From Daucus carota subsp. sativus (Eukaryota; Streptophyta; Magnoliopsida; Apiales; Apiaceae): a stretch of 64,000 nucleotides of DNA. Positions within the stretch are counted from its first letter, which is position 1, and every line of letters starts with the position of its first letter. The notes under the pieces were generated by a model. That model worked only from the letters and a program-made list of their open reading frames with translations. It did not search any database and was not told the origin of the DNA. Shown piece after piece: positions 44,365 through 56,800 of the stretch. A program made the translations under genes and the position numbers. The DNA lies in NCBI RefSeq assembly GCF_001625215.2, contig NC_030388.2, positions 25,842,558 to 25,906,557 of the forward strand, in the 5' to 3' direction.

Positions 44365-47300
44365 ATGAAGATCATGGTTGCAATCAAAAGAGTGGTTGAT
44401 TATGCTGTAAAGATTAGGGTGAAATCAGACAAGACAGGTGTAGAAACCAACAACGTTAAGATGTCAATGAACCCTTTTTGTGAGATTGCTTTAGAAGAAG
44501 CCCTTAAGATCAAAGAATCTGGTTTTGCCTCTGAGGTTGTTAGTGTTAGTATGGGTCCCACCCAGTGTGTTGATACTCTTAGGACAAGCCTTGCTATGGG
44601 TGCTGATAGGGCCATTCATGTTGATACTAAAGAGATGCTTTATCCACTTTCTGTTGCTAAGCTTTTGAAAGCTTTGGTTGATGTTGAGAAACCTGGGATT
44701 TTGATTCTTGGCAAGCAGGTTTGTGATTTGTATGTTGTTTTGGTGTAAAGATGATGTTTTTTGAATTGGGTTTTTCTTGGATTTTGATTTTGTTGAGTAC
44801 TGAATGAATTTGAGTGTTCTTGTTCATCAGAGGATAGGTTTGTGTATTGTTTGTGTGTAGGTCTATTAGTATGTGAAAATTGTTTTATTAATTACTTGGC
44901 ATTCATCTTGAGCTTGCGCATTGCCAATCTGAATCTCAAGTTATGTTTTCTCATTTAGAGATTTAAATTTATGGCATCACTTGGCTTAGATTGATTCAGA
45001 TATGTCTTGTTGTAATATATTGGGTCTTTGTGGTAATGTGGGTTCTTGACTTGATCTAATTATGCTTGTTAAATTTATTGGCTGATTGTTGCTCCAAGAT
45101 TATTTAGCGGTTCAATAACTGGATTTTGGTTTAGTAAGCTTGTAGTTAGTGTCCAATATCTAAAACTTTTTGCATAGGCAATTGATGATGACTGCAATCA
45201 AACGGGTCAAATGGTAGCAGGGCTTCTGAACTGGCCGCAAGGGACCTTTGCTTCTAAGGTTAGCTCCATTATGCACAACCCTGAGATATAAAGCTAATTT
45301 AAGAGTTTAGCCTGTTTATTAAACGTGGTACCATCATTTTATGGTTTTTGTAATCTTAAAATGGCCACTTTTGTCATGCCCATGTATTTTTTTATTTTTT
45401 TTGCATTTGTATGTGCTTGTTGTTGTTTGGTAGATAACTCAGTAATAAATATAATCCTCACTTCAATGAGTTGTCTAGGAGGCCATAAGTTTCTTTAAAA
45501 TGTAGAGGAACCTATATTTCATGTTAACATGTAAGGCCTTGTTAAACAGCCTATGTAGAGTGAAGCATGAGTTGCAATATGGATCTCTAAAGCCAATTCT
45601 CAGTAATATGTTTCCCACGAGTTCCTTAACTACAAGACGACCACTCCAATTGACCTAATACTATCTATGAACACTGAAATTTGTACAGATGTTTGACCAA
45701 GTATTGTTAATTAAATTTTTCTAAATTCTGATTCTTCTTATCATTGCTGCAATTTGGCCGTCAACTCCGTTTCATAATCCACCTTTATATGACCTGTTTA
45801 CCTGTAGAATCCGCTTCTTCTGTCAATTAAGTCATTGAAGTGGAAAGTCAAAGGGTATTTTTTTTTCTCACGGTCTATATTGACCAGTGACGTAGCTATG
45901 TAGGGGCCAAAGGGGGCCATGGTCACCCCCGGGGCCCGGAGGTCCTTGTCACATCAATACATTTTTTTTTTTTTATATGTATTTTAGTTTTTGGCCCCCC
46001 TCCCAACCGTTAAATTTATTACATATAGGATTTGGTTCACTTTATTCTTTATAATGTTGATAGTTTAATAGATGAATTTCGAGATTTTTATGTTAATTAC
46101 TTTATATTTTTATTTTTTATATCAAATATGTTTTAATATTATTTTAAATGGACCCCTGTTGAGTTTTACGTCTGGCTTCGTCCCTGATATTGACTCAGAT
46201 GTTATGATGTTGTGTCCCAATTCTATGAGCTCCCTCGTTGCTATTTACTAAAAAGAATATGCTTCACCATATGGATTATCAGCTGGTGCTTTTGCAGACT
46301 CCGATAACAGTCTCTGTTTCAGATTCTCTGCTCCTCATCAATATCCATTCCACTTATGCTGTCATAATATGATTCTGCCGAATTTCTTAATATCCAGTAT
46401 ATCTTTTTTTAAAGTTTGTGCTTCTTCAACTCAGGCACGCAGTCCATGTTTTATTGAGTAATAGTCAATTACAGTAGTCCAGAGACCTGCACATCCTACA
46501 CCCACTACGGTCCAACTCTCAACCTCTTGTTACCAAGAGAAGAGAGGTATCCACTTAGCTATGATGCTAGGGATGATTGCAGTCAACGTTTAGATTTGAA
46601 GTCAGAGATACTCATAGTTTTCTACTCCTTTTAGTATTAGTGAATGATGAAGCTCTACTATTTTCAAATGTGTGGCATTTTGTTTGCTAATCCACGCAAT
46701 ATATGTTTATGATCTGTTTATATTAGGAAATTAAGAGGTTAATGGGGTTTTGAAGTTGGCAGCTGATGCTTCCGAATTAATATCATAAGCTAATTGTATA
46801 TTAGAAATTATTATTGTTATTATTTATTATATTTCTTTAAAATAAAAGCTGGAATATATATATGGGCCATCGCTACATAAAAAACACCCTTCTATAAAGA
46901 GCACTATAGAATTTAAGCCTATAATTTCAATTACATTCTGGTTTTAAATTAGTTAAGCTTTTATTATGATTAATAATAGAATTTAACAACAAATTCGGAT
47001 TAAACGTAACTTGATTTTGTGTAAATTTTATTATTTTATTATTCAAAAATGTATATAAGATTCTGTCTTACATTCTATGCACTATTTTGTAACATGTGAT
47101 TTTCAAATTTTATATGGGACTCAGATATTAACTTCGATATGTTATGCTTATTTTTTGTCAAAAATATTGACTCTAACCTTGACGAATCATCTTTTATTGA
47201 AAAATAAAGTGTTAAGATAGTGTTTTTTATTGGTTCTCCGTGAAGTGCAGCCATATATATAATGATGTAGTTGACCAACCCTTATTTTTAGGTTGTGCTA

Positions 47301-47799
47301 GACAAGGAGAAAAATGTTGCAACAGTAGACAGAGAGGTGGATGGTGGAATCGAGACTCTGTCACTAGACTTGCCAGTAGTACTCACGTAAGTGCTGATTT
47401 TCCCACTCATGTGTCTTGTATAGCTTTTAAAGTGGCAAGTAATGTGCTTGGTTGTTTCAACGAAACAACCACCATCAAAATTCTGCAGGGAAGTGTTTTT
47501 ATTTTATTCGTTGTATGTTTTTTCTAGTCATTATCTGCATAAACTCATGGTTGGCAGTACATTTGTCACACAGTACTGATTTGAGGCTGAACCAACCGAG
47601 GTATGCAACACTCCCTAACATAATGAAAGCAAAATCCAAGGTCATAAAGAAATTTACACCACAGGATCTGAATGTCGAAATAAGGTCCGACTTGGAGGTT
47701 GTTGAAGTTACAGAACCACCAAAGAGAAAAGCAGGGGTTCTCGTTTCTTCTGTGGACGAACTAATTGACAAGCTAAAAAACGAGGCTCGTGTCATCTAA
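44365..47799 (+). CDS. ETFB: Electron transfer flavoprotein subunit beta, mitochondrial
   Basis: Four exons by splice sites and frame: 44365-44718, 45178-45258, 47292-47386 and 47574-47799 (756 nt, 251 aa). With the alpha subunit it forms the matrix FAD/AMP flavoprotein that carries electrons from acyl-CoA and branched-chain amino acid dehydrogenases to ETF-ubiquinone oxidoreductase. Family landmarks are visible: [53 protein letters not shown], then [20 protein letters not shown] in exon 2, [18 protein letters not shown] in exon 3, and [20 protein letters not shown] with [20 protein letters not shown] in exon 4. Length matches the 250-255 aa norm. The open frame past 44718 is intron read-through ending at 44748. 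No N-terminal presequence is evident, as is known for this subunit. Intron 2 is about 2 kb and carries an hAT MITE. Confidence 0.95.
45885..46186. mobile_element. hAT MITE in ETFB intron 2
   Basis: A 302-bp element with a perfect 8-bp duplication ATATTGAC (45877-45884, 46187-46194). Ends CAGTGACGTAGC and, inverted, CAGGGACGAAGCC. Internal GGGGCC-rich stretches near both ends. It does not touch the intron splice sites. Confidence 0.9.
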
Positions 47800-50227
47800 T
47801 TACTCCAAGTTTGGAGAATTGTCATCTACAGCAGAAGTACAGAACAACATAATCTAATCTCCAGCCTTCCTACTTGGGTGGGAATTTCAACAATCAACAT
47901 TTGATTTCAGAGGGAATGTATTTCTTGTGCTGAATATCGAGTGAAATGTTATGAACTACATACATATAAGAATTTCTTCATTGCATCAACATTCTACCAT
48001 GGAATGCATATAAGAACATTCCCCAGTAAACAAATAAATACTGCCATCTGAAATTGAATTTTATATTAATAAAGATTGCATGTTTGCATTAACATGGCTT
48101 CCAGGGAGTGATGATAAAGTTAGAGGAAGAGAAACATTGTACGATGTTTTTTTACTAATATTGTTGTGCAGAAAAAAAATGACTTAATTAATTTATCTTT
48201 TGAATTCATTCTTCAATTAATATAAGTAATACAGTTAATAAATTCTCATGTATAATAAAAATATCTGAAAAATAATTATTTTTACACAGTTACGTTGAAA
48301 GTGGATATGTGCTCAAGATTGTCAAATACTTATTTTTAAATTAGATTGGCATTAATTACGGGATTTCTTTTATTGTCTATTCATTATTTGTCTCTATTAA
48401 CTTTAATTAGAACAGTTACATTTTAAATTGTGATTGTGATCGATAATAATTCTTTATGAATATTAAAGTACCATTTATGTGAGTAATTAATTATGATTTT
48501 ATTGTGCCTTTAATGGTGTTTTGTTCCAATTTGAATGTCATTTTTATGGCTTTTTTACCTCTTTTGATGACCATTATATATAATATATTTAATCAATTTT
48601 TATTGGTTTTTCGATATGAATTGAAAATAAGTAAAAAAGAGATATTAGTTAAATCTAAAATTAGAAGAGTTGAAGGAGAATGACATATTTTATTAACTAA
48701 ATATCAATAAATTGATAAGTCCAATTATTTCCCTTTTTTGATTTATTTTTATATTTGGATTAATACTTTATATTAAGGATAATAAATTTTATTCTATTTA
48801 AAAAAAAAAAAAAATAGACCAAGTAAATAGTGAAAGAGAGATAGATAGTGGTTGGTGGATCTCAAAACTTATCAAATCCGATTTATGAGCACTTTAGAAC
48901 ATGTGGCTAACTCTTATTTGTTATGTAGGTTTGTATGATTCCAGCTTCTTTAAAAAGCCTATGTTTCTTTCCATACAAAATGTTACACCTCTCTTTCTCT
49001 TCATCTTCTATCTTCCTCAGTGCAGATCTTTCTCTCAGCAATTTTCATCTGCAATCAATTATATTCATAATCGCAAAAATCATATGCGTTTGTCTCTGTG
49101 TTCTATGTTGATAGATCTATTTCGCATCATTTTATGAACAAAAGCTACATGTATTTTATTTTGTATCTATGAAAAATTATGCCTACAACAATTTTTCTTT
49201 GTTTAAAGAACATTAATTATAATTCATTTAGGAACACAGTGATAGTCTATTTTTTTCAGCTAGGAGATCAAATATGCTTCTTTGTCTTGTTGATGGGATT
49301 AATATGTTCCTGATCAATTCGTTAACAGAAGCAACATATACATGGCATTGTGCCCACTTTGTTATGTGGTTCATATCTGTGAACAACAGTGTGGGCTATG
49401 TCTATATTATTAGACATTTATAATACAAAAATATATTTCATCAGGATTTTAGAAATCATATATTATTAATAAGATATATTATTTTGCAAGTATGGTTTAT
49501 ATTTCTATTAATAATTTTCACTACTTAAATCTTGAAATTTCCAAATTTTTTTTAGTAGAGAAAACTTAACAAATTATATATTTTGTAAGATTGTATTCAT
49601 TTATATGATAGTTCGGCAATGAAAATCAGATCATATTGATGACTAATAATTCTTAATCTGTTATTTTTTCTATCAAAAGAAAATTATAATTTTGTGAAAT
49701 TAGTTTATAAGCCCTAAGGGATTGCAATTATCTTATAATATATATTATAATTTAATCAAATAAAATAAATTAATAAAGTTTATAAAATTATATATCTCTA
49801 AAAATTAATATAATAATTCATAAATTATGATCTACTCAAACAAATATGACCTGAATAATATAATAGGTACACACTATTAAAACTTGATTTCATCTTTTGA
49901 ATTTATTTTAACTATAATAAATAATAAATTCTTTAAGACTTATTTTTAAATAATGTGCTATATCTTTATAATTATATATATATCATTTTAATATACATAA
50001 CTTTATTTTTTTTTGAAAAAAATATACATAACTTATTGAAAATGAACTTACTTTCAAATGTCATGTTATTTTAGTTAAAAAGCAAATTGAATACTTAAAA
50101 TATAAATTCGTTGGATATATATTTTAAATATTTTTCAAACACAATGAATTTAGTTAAATATTATTATTTCTCAAACAACAATCCACAAACAATCCATATG
50201 TTATCTAGGTTGACGGGTAAGCTGTTA
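47800..50227. other. 3' flank of ETFB and intergenic DNA
   Basis: Probable 3' UTR to about 48075, including AATAAA-like signals. The rest is AT-rich with no gene seen. Confidence 0.45.
49990..50034. mobile_element. Possible tail-only retroinsertion, minus orientation
   Basis: The direct repeat AATATACATAACTT (49990-50003, 50021-50034) encloses a T-run followed by GAAAAA. It may be a fourth tail-only insert, but the low complexity makes a simple slippage origin possible. Confidence 0.3.
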
Positions 50228-50613
50228 CAGCAAATCCAAGAATGCCCTAAAATCATGTCCTAAATCAAAATTTAAGGTATTTGAAGTAAAATGGTGCTCC
50301 AACAATATCGTAGTAGTGCCTCAAAACACTAGGACATCAAACAAATGCCTTATTTTTGAGTCACAATCATGCACGCCCTAAACCATTTCTATCAATAAAA
50401 TATTAGTTTACCCACATTCCAACACACCTCTCTTCTCTTTTTTTTTTCAATTCCCTCCAACAATAATTCAAATATACTATTATTTAAATAATAAGGCACA
50501 ATAATAAGGCATATTGTTGGAGTTGTTATATTAAAATGATGTCCTAAATCACTAGGACATTATTTTTTTATTATATATATAGGGCACTTGCTAGGACATT
50601 GCTGGACTTGCTC
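50228..50613. mobile_element. Tourist-like MITE, GAGCAACTCCAATGG family
   Basis: A 386-bp element with TTA duplications (50225-50227, 50614-50616). Ends CAGCAAATCCAAGAATG and, inverted, GAGCAAGTCCAGCAATG. Internal AGGACAT repeats at both ends. Confidence 0.8.
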
Positions 50614-50616
50614 TTA

Positions 50617-51909
50617 GGTGGTTGAGTGGTGGAATGAATATGGTTGAATTATAATATTTATAGTAATTAATTTAGAATATTATTAAATTAATATTTATAT
50701 ACATTTTTGAGTTATTAATTTCATTTTGTGTTAATAATTTACATAAACTGATATAAATGATAATGAAAATAAAAGAAAAAAATTTTGATTCCTGAAATCG
50801 AGGTTTCATATCCACCTCCCCATGAGTATGAGATTCACGGGTTTGAGGAATAGGTTTGATGAAACAAAATTCTTAACCAAACACCAGGTATTGAAATAAA
50901 CAAAACTCATGCGAGAAAATCGTTAGCCAAACGATTCCTTGCTATGAATGAATATATAATTTATATTTGAAAATTGTAATATTCAGACTAATTAAGATTT
51001 TAGATTTTGAATATAGTACGAGTCATTGATTTTTGGTTGGAAAACCAAAAGCAGTATTAGACAATATATTCGGAAGTTTGTGAAAAATAAATTGATTTTA
51101 GTTTCGAATTGGTCGGAAACCAAAAATAGTATTACATCGTATATTCGAAAGTGATGAAAATAAATTGATTTTTTTTAATAATAAATATCACCAAAATTAA
51201 ATTGATTTTAATTTCGAATTCCAACATTATTTTTTGATTTAGTGATCTCCTTCCTGCCGCCTGCATTAACCAGCATAGCACCGGATAGATGTCAAATGAC
51301 TTTGTCAACGAATTTTTCTAAAATTTCAAATAGGCTAAAATACATTTTTATCATTCAAATTCGTCTTGGTGGACACACCAACCATGCATGTTCAAAAAAA
51401 TCCTGTTCGACCATACTAGTTTAACCAATCGTACTCCCTGACCACAAACCGGAAAAATGAACCCAACACACAGGCGTTTGTTGTGCACTCGCGGTTCAGT
51501 GTAATGCAAAATTGGCAAGCTTCTCTTCTTCCCTCTTCTTTCTCGCACTCGCACAGTGCATGAATCAACATAGTTTGTGAAATTAAATCAGTTCTATGTA
51601 TATGTTGTTAACTTGTTATTACTCTATTGAAAACTCGTACATCTTCAACATCTAAACTAACCAGCTTAACTCAATTTGATGGCCACTTGTATACTCGCAA
51701 CAGCTCAGATTGCCGGCAATGGAGCTCCGGTCTCCATTGCCGTCGTTGAACCACTGTCGTCATTTACTTAAACCGTTTTTGCTGTAATTCTTCTTCGTAA
51801 TACTATTTTTCGCAGGTAAATCAAATTTTCATGCAATCATGTAACTCCCAGTATCTCTTTTGATATGTCGTAGGCTTGTGTCTTTAGGTTTGCTTATTCT
51901 GGTAGTTCT
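50617..51909 (+). other. Intergenic; possible 5' end of a gene split by the MULE
   Basis: Mostly AT-rich, then more GC-rich from 51430. An ATG at 51679 opens a 30-codon frame (MATCILATAQIAGNGAPVSI..) ending at 51771. An intron-like donor GCAG|GTAAAT follows at about 51816, and the MULE lies 100 bp further. This could be the leader and first exon of a gene cut by the MULE, but no downstream coding exon is recognised after 58225. Confidence 0.25.
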
Positions 51910-52223
51910 AAGTTTTAGGGCTTAAATTTGAAATAACCATCCAAGTTTGCACAAATGTACACACCAGCCACCAAAGAAAAAAACTCGATAGCTTGGGCAT
52001 CCAGCTTCTGAATTTGTACAGTACGGCCATTTCCAGAGCTAATGACTCGGGTTCGTGAGAGAGTGATTTACACTCTCTGATTTCTGCAGGTGAATGGTGA
52101 AGAATTCAGGAGTAAACAGTGGTGAACATGACAACCATCAAGGTTTGTAACTTTTTCATTTAAGTTTCCAACGGTTATAAACAACAAGCACCACTCATTT
52201 CATTGCATTTTCTCCATTACACA

Positions 52224-52643
52224 ATGTCTTCCTGCAGTTCTTGTAGTTACTTCTCACCAGGTTTGTGTTCATGTGGTCTGAGTCCAGTGTTGAGGACTTC
52301 ATGGACTGATGCTAATCCAGGGCGTAGGTTCTGGGGTTGTAGCCAATACATGGTATGAAAACCAGCTTATGTATGCTTTAGATTTCATGCATTAGGCTTG
52401 TAACATTTTGGTTGTCAATTGCAGAGAAATCAAAGACGAGGTTGTAACTTCCACTTGTGGCATGACCCGGCTGTTGGAGATAGAGCAAAGAACATCATTC
52501 CTGGCTTACTCAGAAAGATTCAACGACTCGAAGAAGAAATGAAGAGAAACAGAAAGAAGGAGAAGATGCTTGTATTTTGTTTGATTACCACAGTTGTAAT
52601 CATATTTGTGCTTCTTGCAGTTTGTGTGTCCATGTTCATTTAA
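52224..52643 (+). CDS. Small GRF zinc-finger membrane protein carried by the MULE
   Basis: Two exons, 52224-52352 and 52425-52643, joined by GTATGA..TTGCAG without frame loss, give 115 aa. A GRF-type zinc finger spans residues 15-58: C15-x-C17, C39 and C50 with the family signature LRTSWTDANPGRRFWGCS and CNFHLWHDP. A basic/acidic coiled-coil-like stretch (about 68-90, LLRKIQRLEEEMKRNRKKEK) leads into a C-terminal hydrophobic segment (91-115), predicting a tail-anchored membrane protein. GRF fingers bind single-stranded DNA in topoisomerase 3 alpha, APEX2 and NEIL3; small plant GRF-coil-TM proteins of this layout have no established role. It lies just inside the left terminus, transcribed opposite to the transposase. 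It may be captured cargo or an accessory gene. Confidence 0.82.
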
Positions 52644-52942
52644 GGAAGCTGAAATGTGTGATTTCATTGTTGTTGTTTTAAGTTCCTTGTCATTCTGGTT
52701 TGTTTAATGTAATGAATTCATTCAGTTATCTATGTTTTGAGTTGATCATCTTTGTTGCTTTGTGAATCGACTTTGTAATGGTTCATGCAATACATAACCA
52801 ATTTAAGAAGCTAATTTTATTTAATTAAAAGATCTGCCAGTTACATGGCAGCATTCCATCAGACCAACAACCCAACCAACACAAGACAAACACACAATAA
52901 CAGAATCCAACTTAAAACAGAAATGAAGAAACATGACACAGA

Positions 52943-53427
52943 CTAAGCCCTCTTGTCTGCGTTCAAGAGGCCGCGGATGAAGCTGGGAGGAACCTCCAGG
53001 TCTTGAAGGCCACCATCTCCAGACAAGGCCCTGGTGGCAAGAGCATTTGCAGGGAGATACTGGGGATGTGGACCAAGTCACACATTTTCCAAGCCTCAGA
53101 CATGATCATCCTGATCATGCACACCAGCTGGTAAAGATCATCGTTTTCATCAGGATGAAGGACCTGATGGACAGCAACCTCACTCTCACATTCCACAGTC
53201 ACTGTCTTCCTCCCATTCTCCCAAGCCAGCTTTAGCCCATACCAAATCGACCACAGCTCTGCAGTGACCGGAACCGCCAAGCCGATCATGCTCTCACAGC
53301 CCCCCAACCACTTACCATCACTCCCTCTCATTATGCAGGCTATGGAGGCCCTCAAATGAGACCTATCAAACATGCCCTTCACGTTCACCTTCACCGAACC
53401 TACGACTGGCTTGCTCCATGTCGACAT
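52943..53427 (-). pseudogene. RNase H-like (RVT_3) gene with a frameshift, inside the MULE
   Basis: From ATG at 53427 the minus strand encodes MSTWSKPVVGSVKVNVKGMF, ASIACIMRGSDGKWLGG, then VPVTAELWSIWYGLKLAWEN and VTVECESEVAVHQVL. This is the plant RNase H-like domain seen at LINE C-termini and in many stand-alone plant genes, with Glu/Asp positions in AELW and ECES. Near 53060-53066 the frame shifts: the expected end (NALATRALSGDGGLQDLEVP, then FIRGLLNADKRA stop at 52943) continues one frame over. The first Asp of the usual V(K)xNxDG is Lys here, so catalysis is doubtful. Probably a captured and broken gene. It lies between the GRF gene and the transposase. Confidence 0.68.
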
Positions 53428-53890
53428 TTTTGCCTAATACTAGTGTATAAACTGAGATGTGCTTGAATGAAAAAACAAGCTGGAAGAGGGTTTGTTCTTA
53501 TAGCCAGAAATCTGTCAATGCATACAATTCCAAGGTATGAACCACCAATGGGCTGATGACCACTATCCTTAAAACATGTTCCCAGTTAACTATGGCTAAG
53601 TAAAAGGCTAAGTTCCAAGAACAGAAGACTAGACATGCATTGGTTGAACTGTCAGCTTTTGAAGTGAAAATAATGTTACACAATAAATGAGTAAATTTAA
53701 CTGAAACTATAAATTAACCACTACAGTAAGCTTGTAACCGTATATATTAGCATATCAAATAGTTCAGCAAAATACGGTGAGCATTTAGTCACCTTTAATT
53801 TAGAGTTAACATGTTACAAGCATTAAAATATTCCAAAAGAGCACTAATAAGACAAGCATAAGTTAGATAGAGATAGTGACATATAACATT

Positions 53891-56800
53891 CTAGGCCTTG
53901 GTCACCTTGTCAGCATCCACTTGTTCATTCCCTCCAGCCTTGCTCCCTTCACCTTCACTGCTATCCTGAACAGCACCCTCAGCACCAACATTCTTAGCAG
54001 CCATCTCTCTTGCCTTTGTTAGGGCACCTTGAGTAACAATGAAATTTCCACCTTTTGTGAATGAAGCTGATGAAATCTGGACACCCCCTACTACTGACTT
54101 CACTTGAGGCACCTCACAAGGCTTGGCAAGGCCATGTAGATTAGGCCCAAGGTAATTAGTTGGAGGAGTTTGAGCTGAAGATGTCCTACCACCACCACCT
54201 TTGCATGTTGTTCCTTTCTTTGTCTTCCCCTTGCCTCCCTTCAATATCAGCTTCTCTTTTTGTTTTCCACGTTCACAGCCAGGGTTCTCAAATGGTGGGG
54301 TAACATGATCAGTCCTTGAAGGCCAAGCTGGCCATTCAGTTTCAGGTGCCACAATCACCTCAGGCCAAGCAGTTTCAGCACCCACATTCACCCCAGTCTC
54401 ATGTGCCACCTGACTTCCTTGTGTAGCTGCCACTTGTTCAGGCACATCCATTTCAAGGATGCAGTCATGTTGGTCATCCCCCTCATCATCAGCAGCATTA
54501 CCATCTTCTTCATGTGTTGAGGCTGTAGCTCTCCTGCAGGTTCTTTTATTGTGTCCTGGCTTGCTACATCTTGAGCATCTCACTGTCAGTTGGCAACTCC
54601 TTAGCAAATTGGTGCTTCCCCCAATCTGTGCTTCTTCAGTGTCCTTCATGTCATTACCATCATGCCTCCTTTTTAGTTTAGGCCTTCCTGGTTGCTTCTG
54701 CACAAATGGTGGAGTGACCACATGGCCACTCTTTGCCCATTGTGCCTCCCCATTCATAGGGTAGACAATGCCTGAGTAGCACATCTTGTAGGTCCTAACA
54801 GAGTAGGCCACATCAACAAAATCAACAGGATCAAGACCAAGCCTATTCATAGCACAGATTGCATGATGACAGGGTATTCCAGTTAAATCCCACCTCCTAC
54901 ATCCACAAGTGCCTGTGTTGAGGTCCACAGAGAATTTGTGACCACTGACAGTGTTAATTTCAAACTGATTATATCCTGCATAAGCAGAGTAGCATCCACC
55001 ACTCCAATTCCTAAATTTGTTCAGTAGTTTGTTTGTCTTTGGAGTAATCTTTAATTTCCCCCAGTGCTCAGCTTCTTCCCTCTTAATCTGAATCCTCCTC
55101 ATCAGATACTCTCTAATCATCTCCAACATAACTAGAATCCCTTGCTGCCTAGCAAACACAATGGACCTGTTAAAGGCCTCACACATGTTGTTCAACAAAA
55201 TATCACATTTGTTGTCCAACTGAAAGTGTGACCTTGACCAGTGGTGTGCTGGAATAGCAGCCAACCAGTCATAAGCCTGAGGACTCTCTCTCTTTATCAT
55301 GTCCATATACTCTTCATACCTATCCACAGTTGTGGTTCTAGCACAACACCAGAGCTTGTCTTTAAGAGACCTTCCAGGAAATTTTTGTTTAAAATTGTTG
55401 TGTAAATGTCTCACACAGAATCTGTGCTCAGCAGCTGGGACCTCTTCTCCTACAACATTGATCAATCCTTTCTGCCTATCACTTATTAGAGTCCACCCTT
55501 GTCCACTACCCATGTCAAAATCCTCCTTAAACAACTTCATAAACCATCTCCAGGTGTCTGCTTTCTCAGCTTCAACTACAGCATAGGCAAGGGGGAACAT
55601 ACAGTTGTTTGGATCAACTGCAACTGCAGTTAAGATCTGGCCTTTGTACATGCTCTTAACATGAGTACCATCAAGACCAACAACTTTCCTACACCCTACT
55701 TTGTAACCATGTTTTAGGCCTCCAAAGCAGATGTAAATTCTTTTGAAAACACCAGGATGACCTATAAACAAAATGCAGAATCATAGTAATAAAACAAGAC
55801 AACCATATTGTAAATTCATACATAGGGAACATAGTGGAAACATACCTTGCTCAAACTCAAGCTCAACTGTTGAGTTTGGATTTCTGGCAAGCAGCTCAGT
55901 CCTATAATCCCATAGTTTAGAGTACTGCTCAGCATCTGATCCATGAATTATCTTCATTGCCTTCCTCTTTGCTCTCCTTAGAACATGTGGCTTGAAATCT
56001 ATGTGCAGATCTGTGATAGCCCTCTCCCTCATAGAATTTATTGGCCAGGTAGGATTGCTCCTGAACTCATTAAGATAGTGTTTTGCAAGGAAGCCAGAGT
56101 GAACCAAGGGCAAGCCCCTTTGCTCCCTAACACAGTTGTGTTCTACATTTAATTGATGGGTGGAAAACATATAGGGTTAGTAAAGAAGGGTTAACATGGT
56201 AAATAGCAAAACATAAATAAAAGGTTAAAGTTAATAGAAAACTGCAATGGTCCACATGTTTTATAATACCTGGACCCATCTGTTTTAGCTGGAATACTTT
56301 ATCAAAGTTCTGAGATGCATACATAAACCAGGGGCAAGGTGGTTTGCATGCTGCCCTCAACCTCTTCCTATCAGACAACACAAACCTCACCATCCTTCCT
56401 TCCTTGTAACTGTGTTTGGTGATTGCTTCCCTGCACTCATGGTGATCTTTGAAGGTCATTCCAACTTCCCATTGAGGGTCATCACAGTCTTTGTAGACAG
56501 GCCACTTGATCTTCTTCATCCCTGGAACTTCCTCTGCAAATATTTCTTCAAAAAAGATCTCCAAAGAGTCAGAATCTGAGGTATCAACAATGCCAGCTTC
56601 TGAATCAGATTTGTCCTCACTTATGTCATCTTCATTGATCAATCCAAGATGATTTTCAAGCTGACCAACCCACTCTGCAGCACAATCCACATTTTCAGCA
56701 AATAGGTGGTCATCAACCTCACCAAATGAGTACTCACTGTCGGAGAAGTGGTAGTCTTCGTCTAGCTCTTCAAGGTCAAGAAATTCATTTGTGTCAGCTA

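Noticed and set aside
44719-44748. ETFB exon 1 reading on to a stop at 44748
   Set aside because: The frame past 44718 is intron; the protein continues perfectly at 45178 with conserved AIDDDCNQ.
54459-55586. Plus-strand ORFs of 95-101 aa
   Set aside because: Antisense shadows of the MULE transposase exon 4.
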